Shown here piece after piece: positions 12,340-28,769 of a stretch of 64,000 nucleotides of DNA (positions are counted from its first letter, which is position 1; every line of letters starts with the position of its first letter). The DNA comes from Coptis chinensis (Eukaryota; Streptophyta; Magnoliopsida; Ranunculales; Ranunculaceae). The notes beneath the pieces are model-generated. The model searched no databases. It was given only the letters and a program-made list of their open reading frames with translations, and was not told the DNA's origin. The position numbers and the translations under genes are program-made. The stretch is from contig CM027380.1 of the NCBI GenBank assembly GCA_015680905.1, positions 15,518,001-15,582,000 on the forward strand, in the 5' to 3' direction.

Positions 12340-12657
12340 CAAATTGACACCCCTACCAAACACAATAATTTAATGGTTGATTTTTAGTAGATATGATCTC
12401 TCCACTATGGATATAATCTCCAAAGAAATTTCAGCTCATTTCAATATATAATCTTTCAATCAAACGTTATGTCGGAATTTATAATTTTTGTAACAGTCTA
12501 TATTTTTCAATTTTGTAAATAAATTTGACAAAACTAGAGATATCTAAATGAATTGATATTTTGCAGACATGATCAACATGGTAAAAGAGTTCTCTCCACA
12601 AAAATTCAATCATTAAGTCATTGTAAAAGTGTATTTTTTAGTAGGGGTGTCAATTTG
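12340..12657. mobile_element. MITE-like element with 17-bp perfect inverted repeats
   Basis: CAAATTGACACCCCTAC (12340-12356) is perfectly inverted at 12641-12657. The 318-bp span is non-coding and AT-rich. The target-site duplication is unclear and the superfamily is not assigned. Confidence 0.5.
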
Positions 12658-15299
12658 GGATGTCATTTAGGAGTGTCAATGTAGCTTGACCATATATATA
12701 TATATGGTTCATCTTGTGGAATGAAAATTTGTTGGATTATTGAGAAAGAAAAAAAATCCAAATCTCAAAGAAGACACTTCGTCGATTGGCATTCAATTAT
12801 TAGTTTTGGCTTCGGCGATAATTTGAGAAAGGGTCATATCTAAATATCAAATCAATCAAATGTAATATTAAAATTACGGCACTGTTTGCTTACATGAAAA
12901 TGTACATCATGTGGGTTGATATAATTTTTGACCAAATGTAATATATGTAAACCATTAGGGCCTGCTTGATAATATTGTTTTCCTGCCGGTAAATGTTATT
13001 TTCCCACTTAAAAAAGTATTTGTGCTGTTTGGATGCAATTTAATTTAGGACCTGACAATTTTTTTGACATTTGTCAACTATTCCCCCACGTACCACTTAT
13101 CTATCTCTCCCTTAGATAAAAATTTGCCAGAAGAAAAGTCCTTTCTTTTTCCATTTTCAGATTTGCCTATTTGCCCAATTAAATGGGAATTTTTATCAAG
13201 CACGCCCGTAAATATTTTTTCTTACTTCCATTGCCTTATGGATTTCCGGATGAATAACATGAGAATATACTTGTATTAGTCCCACAGTCCCACCCCATTT
13301 AAGGATACAAATCCATGCATAGTTGTGTGGGTTCATAGATAGCAAAGCAAGAGAAGGGGGAGGAAGGGGACCATGCATATATTGTGTATATTGGTGGTAT
13401 ATGAAGAAAAAAAAAAATTGGTGGTACGAAGTACAAACACCCAGTTGGCTGAGGCTCTCAGGCTCATAGAGTTCCTCATGTGGAATGAATTAAGTCCACG
13501 TTTGCAGGACTGTAGCAACACTTCTATGTCTGTGGAAAGAAAAAAAGGAAAAAAGTTTGGGAGCTTTTCGTAGAATGACAAGTGGAAAAATAAACGAACT
13601 TTAGAATGAAGATGATTCCTTAAACTGCACACTGTTAGGCTAGTAACCTTTCTGTGTTCTTGAATAGTGTACTCTTTACACTATAATAATTGGAACCTTT
13701 TATTGGTATTCCAAAAAGAGATAAAACAAAGAAGTCCCAGTGTGATGGTTTGTGAGGGAACCCAATGAATGAGAAAGTAAGCAAAAGCAATTGATTGATG
13801 GTTATTTAGGTTTCTGAGCAAGTAAAGTATTGCTTGAAATCTGGTTTTAAGGATCTGCTTGCTTAGTTGCTTGCAACACTCTCTCACATGGCTGTATAAG
13901 GCTCCTGTACACTTCTTTCATTGGACCTAAATCCTAAGCCCCCAGGATATATGTGAGGCATGTGTACATGTACAAGTACAAGGCTCCTGCACTTTCACCA
14001 ATATCTATTCTACACAGAAGTATCATCACCCATACTGATTCTGATTTGCGAACCCATCAAAGTATATATTAGAAGGTCAACATATATCAGGACGAAATGT
14101 AAATATTGGAAGTTGGAACAATTCAAAAGGTCAGTTTGGTTACACGTCTTACACCCAAATAATTATTCAAACGCAAACCAAATTTTACATCTTTCCCTCC
14201 GTCTGCGTAGGAGTGGAACTTGAGTAATGAAAGCTAAATAAATAGTTGGTTTAGATAAATACCCATGGACTCTGAATACAGATATACCCATGGACTCTGG
14301 ATCCATAAATAAAGTGTTTCACATGGAATAAAATCAATAAATCCACTTATCCACAACATATGTTTGAAAACACGGTTCAATTTGACCAGAAAACAACTGT
14401 GTTAATGTGCTACTGATCTCAGCAAGTCCAATCAAGAAACATAATCTCATTTTCTGCAGAGACTCACAAACAAACGTAATCTACCCGTGTTTTAAGACAA
14501 TAGGGACAATCTCTTGCAGGGATGTTTCGACAGAGCATGCAGTTTTTGAGAAGTAGCTTTCCCTGTCTTGCATACTGAACATTTTTTTCATAGAATTCAA
14601 GATGGTTTAACTTTCTACGTATGTGGATAATATTGAAATAAGTTTGACAGATTGATGTTGAAAATTCGGACGCCTGAGTGGCTCTATCACTATAATAACG
14701 CATAAATCATGAAATCCATAAAAACAGTACCAAAATATCTTAGCTCACAATCTTCAGTTAAGTTGTTATTACTTATCAGTATCATCGTTATTTTATCTGA
14801 CAGATAGACCTCCAATTAATTCATATTAGAATGTCTATTACTGTATCTGACAATTGTCACCAAAATTAATCTTAACTTACGGGATTAGAAGGTCGATGCA
14901 AAACTAGAACCAATTACAATCCGATCATACTAAAGTTGATTTACATCTGATCTGTATCCTACTCAAATATGATGGGGAAATATTATACAATAATAATACA
15001 ACTGTATTTAAAAGACAAGCAGGAGTGTTGTATAATAAAGCTTCAATATGACAATAATAGAATGTTACATTCCATCATATAAAAATCAAAACTATAAAAT
15101 AGTATACAAGAACTCTGTATGGGAAATTCTAACGGCATTGGGTGTGGGGAACTCCATCATCGTAACGGCTGTTGCTCCTTGCTTTGATGTCAGATGCACA
15201 ATTACCCTTTAGCTAAAAAAATGATATGCCGTATTCTGGAAAGATAAAAAAGAAATTAAATTTTAATATGTTTGTTTTTAGATATATAATAGGGACATA
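12658..15299. other. Intergenic, no gene seen
   Basis: About 2.6 kb with only short ORFs lacking splice context or recognisable domains. A minus-strand ORF at 14464-14703 contains a cysteine-rich tail (CMLCRNIPARDCPYC) but nothing else to support it. Confidence 0.45.
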
Positions 15300-16085
15300 A
15301 TGAAAGAATATTTTGCCTGGGTGGAGTCCTTAGTCACCCAAAGCGTGGTACACCCAAACCGCGCTCTTGCGGCTCTAAAGGCCAAACCGCTCTATCACAT
15401 TTTCAAAACCACGCTTTGTTGTTTTTGAAACCGCGCTCTCAGATAAACGGCGGATGTTAGTCAAAATTTTCATGAAAACAAAGATCCAATCACTCACAAA
15501 GTGATTCCCATGCTATAATTATGTGTGAAATTTCATCACGCACACGCACAACTGATTTTGCTCTTGAACCGCCATCTTGAAAATTTGAAATAACTTGATA
15601 ACTTAAATGAAAAGAGAGAGAAAACGAGAGAAATGATTTTTTCCTTGGGAGAGATTGTGCAATGAAGAGTGAGAAAGGAGAGCTGCTGGATGGAGAGTGG
15701 TTTTATTAAGGTGGACAGGCGGTTTTAGATCAATAGGTGGTATATGAGAATGGGCACTGCACGTCTGCCCCCACTTCTGCATGCCAGCTTTAGAGTTTTA
15801 CCATTTAACACACTTAAGTAAAGAATAAGTTTTTGTTGGTTCTATTGCTCTATCAGGTTAGATGTAACTTATTCATACATATTGACATCAAAATAAATAT
15901 TGATTCATAAGTAACTTTTTAATTCAAAATTTATTTGATTCATGTAATCCAATATACATAAAATATTTTATATTAATATATTAATTAGAGCTCTGAAACC
16001 GCTCTATATCACAGAGCTTGTCAACTTGGGCACTCTCGCGCTCCCGCTTCATGATCTAGTGACTAAGAGGTGGACACAATATAGT
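15300..16085. repeat. Probable old insertion downstream of DUS2
   Basis: The left edge (GGTGGAGTCCTTAGTCAC at 15320-15337) is loosely inverted at the right edge (about 16050-16075, GTGACTAAGAGGTGGAC). Inside, short ACCGCGCTC / AACCGCTCT motifs recur, unlike the AT-rich neighbourhood. It is probably a degraded DNA transposon or MITE. The ends are imperfect and no target-site duplication was found. Confidence 0.35.
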
Positions 16086-16164
16086 GTATGGAATTGATAG
16101 CTTTACCCAGAACAGATCCTTAGTCCTTACCTAAAGAACAGTAGTAAGTTCGCCAGTATCCCAT

Positions 16165-20897
<4,733 letters not shown>

Positions 20898-21189
20898 CGC
20901 CGCAACGTTGAGCTCAGTCTTGGTTTTTCGGATTCAAGTTATTGGTTTTTATAAGTCTGAAGAAGTCATGAGCGCAGACATGGGTGGGTGGAAATATTTA
21001 AAGCCCCAAACACTCATACTCAAATAAGTGTTCAAGGGTCCTGAGGATTTGGACAGTTAACGTGCCATTTAGGGTAGGGTGGGCTTTTAAAGATGATGAT
21101 TAGTTAGTAAGGTCTTTTTTTTTACCCGTCTCACCCATTACTATGAGTCTATGACTACACAAGTTTAATGATCAGCGTCTTATATAATA

Positions 21190-21220
21190 CTAGCATGATG
21201 CATGTGCGGTTCCGCACATG
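21190..21220 (-). mobile_element. Helitron 3' terminus (hairpin + CTAG)
   Basis: On the minus strand a 9-bp stem (CATGTGCGG / CCGCACATG with a 2-nt loop; 21201-21220) is followed by CATCATG, then CTAG, then a host T. This is the canonical Helitron 3' end. The element body would extend to higher coordinates; its 5' TC end could not be placed. It lies about 290 bp upstream of the DUS2 start. Confidence 0.6.
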
Positions 21221-21803
21221 ATGCTCATCCCAAATAGTTGACTAATCCAAAAAGTAAACATAACTAAATTTGTAAATATTGAAAGGTATAAAGGTAAAAT
21301 TATATTAAATCAGACAAAAAATGACGAAGAGACCAAGAGGTACATAAAATAATAATATTTCACTGTTGTCCTACTGTAGATGAGAGTCGTGATTATTATA
21401 GTATTTTAGATATATACTACTACGTGGGTCACACAGATACTCCTCATGTTCCTTGAGTTGTCCTGCTCTTCGTCATCTCCATTATTTAATCAGTTATTGC
21501 TCAGCGCTGAGAACCACCCAAGGAATCTGCATTGTAACATAACCACCCAAGGAGGCAAGGATCATCTTGACCATTACATGAGAATTGTACTCTAAAAGTT
21601 GTCAAGTAAATAAGTTCCACCCAATCATACCGGGTTCGGATATGCCTATATTCGAATCCGAATCAAATCAAAACCTTCAACTGAAACCGAATCCGACCAA
21701 CCCGAATGGATAACACTAAAAATTAAAAAAAAAAATCCAACAATTCTATCCAAACCCAACCGACCTGAATTCAAACCCGACCTAATTCCCTGCACTATTC
21801 TCA
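21221..21803. other. Possible Helitron body, no gene
   Basis: Non-coding sequence between the Helitron 3' end and the foldback element. It includes a stretch of AACCCGAATTC-like short imperfect repeats (21640-21790) but no gene. Confidence 0.35.
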
Positions 21804-22929
21804 GGGGCCATTTGTTTTTGCCTCTTATAAGATGTGGCCTAGTGATTTTGGATATTTTTTTTGTTTGTTTTTTGCCTCTTATAAGAAGCATTCTACTATA
21901 AATGTCTTATAAGAGGCTCCAATTCTATAAGTACCAAAATTGAGAGGTTATTTGTTTTTTTGGGTTAAGTTATAAGAGGGTCTTATATGACCATGTGTTA
22001 TAAGAGGGTCTTATAAGATGGTCTTATAAAGTGGTTTGTTTTTTATTTTAAGTTTCTCTTATAAGCACTTGTAAAAATAGAAAAAACAAATACATGACAT
22101 CTTATAGATGGTTATTTGACAAATATAACCCTACTTTACATCACATTTAATTTGAATATATTAATTTGAAACAAACGTATAGTTTGATTTTCGGTTTCAA
22201 ATCAATTTTGATAATTAGAATATCGATTTTAGGAAACTACTTTAATTGGTGGCGGTGGTGGTAGTGGTCTTAATAGCACGGCGGTGGTGGTAGTGGAGGT
22301 GATGATATTAGTTTTAATAGCATGGTGATAGTGGTGGTAGTAGAAGTGGTGGATGTCTTAATAACGACGGTGGTGGTGGTGGTGGTGGTGGTGGTAGTGG
22401 ATGTGATGATATTGGTCTTAATAGTACGGTGGTAGTGATGGTGGTGGTAGTGGTGGTTTTAATAACACAGTGGTGGTGGTGGTGGTGATAGTCTTAATAA
22501 TACGGTGGTAGTGGTGGTTGAGGTAATGATGGTGGTGGTAGTGGTTGTGGTGATGGTGGTGGTGGTAGTGGCGACAATGGTGGTGGTGGTTTTAATAGTT
22601 TGGTAGTGGTGGTGGTGGTAGCCGGTGATGGCTAGGGTAATAGAGTTATTTGGAAAATAAGATAATAAAAAAGGAAGAAGAGAGAAATGAGGCTAGGGGT
22701 TTATGGACGGGAGTGTTTGAGTCATTTTTCAAGTTATAAGATTTATAGAATTGAAGTAGATCCAATTTTGGTACTTATAGAATTTGAGCCTCTTATAAGA
22801 CATTTCTAGTAAAATGCCTCTTATAAGAGGCAAAAAACAAACCAAAAAAATGTCCAAAATCACTGGGCCACATCTTATAAGAGGTTATAAGATCTCAAGG
22901 TCTTATAAGAAGCAAAAACAAATGGCCCC
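21804..22929. mobile_element. Foldback element A with GGT-triplet core
   Basis: The terminal inverted repeats start GGGGCCATTTGTTTTTGC and continue about 140 bp. They are flanked on both sides by TCA (21801-21803 and 22930-22932), a 3-bp target-site duplication. The interior (22240-22620) is a (GGT)n/(GGTGGTAGT)n array broken every 60-100 bp by TTTTAATA-type spacers. The CTTATAAGA motif is repeated many times in both arms. It is non-coding. The 3-bp duplication and GG-rich ends point to a PIF/Harbinger-like origin, but the long arms are also foldback-like. Confidence 0.65.
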
Positions 22930-24536
22930 TCAATTCTATAAGTCTTATAACTTGAAAAATGACTCAAACACCCCCGTCCATATACCCCTAGCCTCATTTC
23001 TCTCTTAGGGCATCACCAATGCAGCCCTTAAATGGACCTCTATCTCCAAATTTGAGGGAGCAATTGAAGAAACACCCTTCCAATGCAGCCCTTATATGGG
23101 ACTCTATTTCTACCATCCTTGAAAAGTGTCTCTAATTTTATCGGAAGTTTTAAAGGACACAGGTTCTACAAACAAAATTCTACCCACACCTGTTGAAAAG
23201 CATCCAAGAGAAATAATACAACACGCTTGGTTTAATTCTTCGCTCAAGTGATCTAGGAAGTGTTAAACCCGGGTTCGAAGTCATTTGAAGCTTCTCATTT
23301 TTTAGCTTTTAATTTTTTTTTTTTTTTGAATTACAAAATAGAATAGTAAATATGTTCTCACCGAGAATCGAAGCGATGGCTATGTTTGCCTTAGCCAAGC
23401 CATCGCCACTACACCAACTTAAGGTGAATGATTGGTTTTTCCAGGAGCGATCTTCATTTCAAAGTTCTCGCGACCTTTGTAGAACCCCTCCATTGTAGCT
23501 CCTTCATTTTGCTTTTCTCCTTTAACCAGACCTCTAAAAGGATGACGTGGCCCTCTATTTTGAGGGCCAGCATTGGTGATGCCCTTATTCCTTTTTCATT
23601 ATCTTATTCTCCAAATAACTTCATTGCCCTAGACACCACCGGCTACCACCACCACCACCACCAAACTATTAAAACCATCATCACCACCACCACTACCACC
23701 ACCATCATCACCACCACCACTACCACCACCATCATTACCTCCACCACGACTATCACCGTACTATTAAGAGTATCACCACCATTACCACCGTGCTATTAAA
23801 ACCACCACCACCACTTCTACTACTACCACCACCACCATCACTACCTCCACCACCACTACTACCGTACTATTAAAACTATCACCGCCACCACCACCACCGT
23901 ACTATTAAAACCACCACCACCACTTCTACTACTACTACCACCACCATCACTACCTCAACCACTACTACCACCGTACTATTAAAACTATCACCACCACCAC
24001 TACCGTACTATTAAAACCACCACTACTTTTACAACTACCACCATCACCATCACTACTACCGTGTTATTAAGACCAATATCATCACCTCCACTACCACCAC
24101 CACCACCACCACTACCACCGTACTATTAAGACTATCACCACCACCACCATAGTACTATTAAGACATCCACTATTTCTACTACTACCACCACCGTACTATT
24201 AAGACTAATATCATCACCTCCATTACCACCACCGCCAATTAAGATAGTTTCTTAAAATCGATATTCTAATTATCAAAATTGATTTGAAATCGAAAATCAA
24301 ACTATGCGCTTGTTTCAAATTAATCTATTCAAGTTAAATGTGATGTAAAGTAAGGTTATATTTGTCAAATAACCATCTATAAGATGTCATGTATTTGTTT
24401 TTTCTATTTTTACAAGTGCTTATAAGAGGAACTTAAAATGAAAAACAAACCACTTTATAAGACTCATAAGACACTCTTATAATACATGGTCTTATAAGAC
24501 CCTCTTATAACTTAATCCAAAAAAACAAATAACCCC
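22930..24536. mobile_element. Foldback element B, inverted relative of A, with ACC core
   Basis: This is an inverted copy of the inner part of element A. The same flanks occur in reverse complement, the interior is (ACC)n (23640-24240) where A has (GGT)n, and the right end reads back as GGGGTTATTTGTTTTT followed by TCA (24537-24539). Its left end abuts the right end of A at ATTGA and lacks the GGGGCC terminus. It is interrupted by the MITE at 23008-23584. The ORF at 23428-23799 with a His/Thr-rich tail is only the triplet array translated. Confidence 0.65.
23008..23584. mobile_element. Tourist-like MITE (PIF/Harbinger), TTA target site
   Basis: GGGCATCACCAATGC at the left end is perfectly inverted at the right (GCATTGGTGATGCCC). 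TTA flanks both sides (23005-23007 and 23585-23587). The element is 577 bp and non-coding. It is nested inside element B, whose sequence continues uninterrupted after removal. A tRNA-like stretch (GTAGTGGCGATGG and TTCGATTCTC on the minus strand near 23345-23415) lies inside. Confidence 0.8.
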
Positions 24537-24539
24537 TCA

Positions 24540-25317
24540 GTATCAGACCAAGCAATATGCTCAGATGTAAAACAGAGGTAGAGAAAAATATTTCATTTCC
24601 CAAAATAGAGGAAGAATTCTTACTACAAGGAGTGTTCTTCTAATACGAACTCTAAAGTGCAGATCTTTTAGTCGACGTCTTCGAAGCTTTTTATATATGA
24701 AAGTCCGTGGTGATCGAGCTTCCTAAGCATCTCTGCCTTAAACCATATACTCGATCACTAATATAAGACATTAAACTGAAACACATTAGCAACGATTAAG
24801 TGATCTTTAAGGTTAAGACAATGGTAGGTGTTCATGAAGTAGATACAGCCACAGCTTTGAAGGTAAAATAACCTGAGTTCATCCGGTCCAGTGGACACGA
24901 CCTTACTTAAAAATCATTATGCTATATGAGATTGATTAAAAAAAATTTGGGGCCGTGAAACAAAGAGAGATGGATACTGTAGAGGATTGTTCTCAGCATC
25001 CCTCGGCCCATGACTAAAAAAAAAATTAAATTGCATTACTTCCAGGACAAGTATTTGGACCCAGTACTGGTCGTAGACTTGTAGTCTTAGCATGGAGGAA
25101 GTTATAATTAATTAATTAATTAATCTCAAGAAGTTATCTCCATACCCATTTTCGAGTGAAAATCAATTTCAAAATCAGTCAAGGATAAATTTCGGGTAAA
25201 AATAACCCGGAAACCCAATTTTCAAGTGAAAATAACTTTTAAGAATAAATGACTAGATTTAAATAAATATTTTCTAATTTTACTTTTTTTGTCGTTTTGT
25301 TATAAACAATGAGTGTC
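24540..25317. other. Intergenic, no gene seen
   Basis: AT-rich sequence with a TTAATTAATTAATTAA run near 25108. No gene or bounded element could be supported. Confidence 0.45.
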
Positions 25318-25625
25318 CATACTTTATACTGATGTATGAACAATGATTATTTATACCTAAATAGGTGAACTTATATCATACAATATATTGATGTATGAAC
25401 AATGATTGTTCATAACTCATGTTGAGATATACACAATGATTGTTCATACTCCAAATATGTATGAACAATGATTTTTCATAACTCATGTTGATGTATGAAC
25501 AGTGATTGTTTATACTCCAAATAAGTATGAATAATGATTGTTCATATAAGCAATGAGTGTTCATAACTCATGTTAACGTATGAACAATCATACCTCAAAG
25601 TATGAACAATTATTGTTCATACTAT
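25318..25625. repeat. Minisatellite of TGAACAATGATTGTTCA palindromes
   Basis: About ten imperfect copies of a 25-35 bp unit occur in tandem. Each is built around the near-palindrome TGAACAATGATTGTTCA with spacers such as TACTCCAAATA and TAACTCATGTTGATG. The array explains the minus-strand ORF at 25376-25564, which encodes a repetitive peptide, not a gene. Confidence 0.8.
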
Positions 25626-27036
25626 ATATACCGAGTCGTTTCGGTTGGGCCGGACCGTTTATTATTTCGTACCAGGAGTATACTTGACTTTTCATTACCC
25701 GAGCCGTTTTTATTTTGCGTCAAGAGTATATTCGATCTTTCATCTACCCGGTCTTTGTGAGTGATTAAAAAAAAGGTGTCCTCTAGAATTATTTTTTTCT
25801 CCTATATTATGGAGATTGGAGAGTTACTCTTTGTAATTAATTTAGAAAGGAAATTATTTTTATAGTTTATTGGGGGTTTATTATCAGTAAAAATGTAAAA
25901 TACATAGGAATGAAGTTATCTCCAAATTTCAATAAAATAGAGATTAGACTAGACCGAATAAAGATCATCAAGGAATACTATCACTATCAAATGAAAGCCT
26001 GGTGGATGAATCGCACTCTAATAAATATTTTTTTTTGGTAATTCACTTTAATAAATGTTGAACCTGATGATATTATCATTATATATCCATTCCCCATCAA
26101 ATTGCAAAGAAAACAAACCCACTTAATGCGCATGGTCTTTCTTCCAACTAAAAAAAAAAACTATACAAAACAAATTTGACTCGTCTGTTGTCTCACAGGC
26201 GAGGTACTACCAGCACCATTAATGATAGCACCATATGTAAATGGTAAAAACTCTACTTCAATAATTAGACTAAGATCGAATAAGATTTGGTAATGGCCGG
26301 CTTCACTCAGTAAGATTGAGTTGCCTATGTATCAAACTCATTTATGGGCGAACTTAAATCAAGCCAGTAGTTTCTCTGTCCTTCTTATAGTGACTAAGTA
26401 AACGTGGACGTGCTAGGAAAGAAAAATTGGGAAAAAGAATGAACGCATGTAAATTAAAATAGTAAATTAAAAGGTCAATAATGAAAAAACACTTCAATAT
26501 GCTAGTTGTATTCTTTGTCCGATTCTAATTATGATGCTCTACCATCATCTCTTTTTTTTTTTTGTTGATTTAAATAAGTAGGTAGCTTGGACAGAGAAAG
26601 AATTTGTAGCTAGCTTAAAAAAATATTTTTATTTATTTTATTTTATTTTATTTAGAAACGATTACATTTGGAAACAATTAGAAAAAATACATTGGACACT
26701 GTTAATATTTGGAGTGAATTGAATGTGTAAATAATAGTTTTCCGAAAGATGGTTATGTAGCAAGATTACAATTTAAAAGCTTTCAATATAATGTGGATTT
26801 TATTTCATGTGTATGGAGATTGAACGATTCAAATGTTGGAGTGTTGATTTTTTAAACCATCTATATGGAGGCGACAAAAGGAAGAAATTATGGATGCTAG
26901 CTAATTGCATCGCTGAATTTTTACATTGGTTATTGGTCCCCATTCTGAAAATGTTATTAGCATCCAACGCCACATGCAGAACTTTGGCAGGCGTCTGACT
27001 TCAACTTGATTAACATAATGCAATAAAATGTTGGTT
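25626..27036. other. Intergenic, no gene seen
   Basis: AT-rich with homopolymer runs (TTTTATTTTATTT near 26632). No supportable gene. Confidence 0.45.
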
Positions 27037-27333
27037 CACTACTACAGAATGACACTTATACTACTGTTTTTAAGTGTGGTATAAATATATTTATCACTGT
27101 TATACAACCGTGACAATAGGTGGTGTGGTATATAATAATAGCAAAACTGTAGTATATATGTTTAACGGATACCACGGTTTTTCAAAGAACCGTGGTTTGT
27201 ATGCCCATTATATACCACGGTTGTCAACAAAACCATGGCATATAAGCTATTGAAACCATGGTTTATATTAGTGTATGTGTTGTAATACCGTGGTATATAG
27301 TTATACTAAACACTACGATTTATGCCAAACCGT

Positions 27334-27334
<1 letters not shown>

Positions 27335-27391
<57 letters not shown>
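27335..27391. repeat. (TA)n microsatellite
   Basis: About 28 TA units following a CCGTGG subterminal motif of the CACTA element. Confidence 0.95.
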
Positions 27392-27394
<3 letters not shown>

Positions 27395-27710
27395 ATAATG
27401 CTAGTAACAGTCTTCCACTTAAAAACCGAACCTGCATAACAAAATTTACACAGCCTGTCTACATACAACATTTCCATCTTCCCAACAAATTCCAAAATGT
27501 ACAATAAATTATCAAACATTGCAAAAAAAGATAATAATAAAAAAAAAAACTTCCATTAATTTTTTGAGTGCACTAAGAAAACAAACTTCAAGTTCCTTTT
27601 CATAAATTAAAAATGTAAGACTCATAAATTAAACTGGAGGGATCCGAACATAGCTAAAACTCATCCTCATTCGCTTCCGACTGAAACACCCCATTTTCCT
27701 AGATGAACTA

Positions 27711-27711
27711 A

Positions 27712-27750
<39 letters not shown>
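27711..27750. repeat. (ATT)n microsatellite
   Basis: About 13 uninterrupted ATT units inside the CACTA element. Confidence 0.95.
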
Positions 27751-27752
<2 letters not shown>

Positions 27753-28769
27753 AGATACAACTAGCCCTAGCCAGCACCGGTTGCTATATGAACTAGCCAA
27801 GAGCCCAAGATACAACTCTTTTCAAAAACAGTTCATTCCATAAAATACACAATCACACCATCAATCCCATTCAAGAATAAAACATTCATTCCATCACTCA
27901 AAATTATCAAGTCACTTGTAAACACCAAGTACTTCAATTTTCCAAGCTTAAAAGTACAATACAAATCACTTCGTAAATACCAAGTACTTCAATTTTCCAA
28001 ACGAAAAAGTACATTACATTATGCTTACAACTAGCTAGAAAAAAGTCTTATTATTAGAAAGTGTCCAAGTGGCAATATCGACCACCTCTATCCTTCAAGG
28101 TTAGGCAACAAACAAATGTCACGTGCATTACCTGTTTCATTTAACAAAAGAATTTAAATAGACTTTTACCTTAAAATGTAACGAGAGATATATACAACAA
28201 TAGATTCACTTATACTAATTAAAACTAAGTGACATAGTTTCTAGTCTACCAAATTAGTAACATAGCAAGAAGGTAATCATGCCACTAGGATATCAAAGAA
28301 GCTATAGGCTATTACTATTTGATAACACAACACTAATACACCGTAAAACCACTTATGGGAGCCTCTTTAGCCCTATAAGCTATATGAATAACAAGGTGAC
28401 ATATATACAACTAAACGGGTACTGCCTCTACCTTCTAGTAATGTGTGAACAACTATTAAGGATAAATTCCAACCATTAAAGATATATACATCCTTAAGTG
28501 ACAAAAAAGTAATGCGTGAACAACCATTAAGAATAAATTTCACACTGCCAAACATATTTAACAACAACAAATGGCAACAACAAATTGTTAGCTATTCTAG
28601 ACACGGCCACTAAATGAAATGGAAATCTCCTTCTCTGTTAAATACTTGCTACTTGATTCACAAGCTTATTAATATCGCAAACTGAACAATACTAGTCCTA
28701 ACACCGCAAAGACAGTCAAAATGATAATTCAACAAATTACTTGCACCTCAGAATCTATAACCATTATTA

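Noticed and set aside
14464-14703. Minus-strand ORF with CxxC...CPYC tail, considered as a downstream DUS2 exon
   Set aside because: DUS2 ends cleanly with a stop at 16165 at the usual plant length; no splice link or zinc-finger family match.
23340-23420. tRNA-like sequence with A- and B-box resemblance on the minus strand
   Set aside because: No cloverleaf with paired acceptor arms; it is internal to a MITE and such tRNA-like pieces are common in plant repeats.
23428-23799. ORF with a long His/Thr-rich tail
   Set aside because: The tail is the (ACC)n array read in one frame and the head is MITE sequence; no gene.
25318-25625. Possible CRISPR-like array
   Set aside because: Units and spacers are both repetitive and variable, the genome is a plant nuclear one, and no cas genes exist.
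27313-27519. Opposite-strand ORFs rich in Ile/Tyr
   Set aside because: They are translations of the (TA)n microsatellite.
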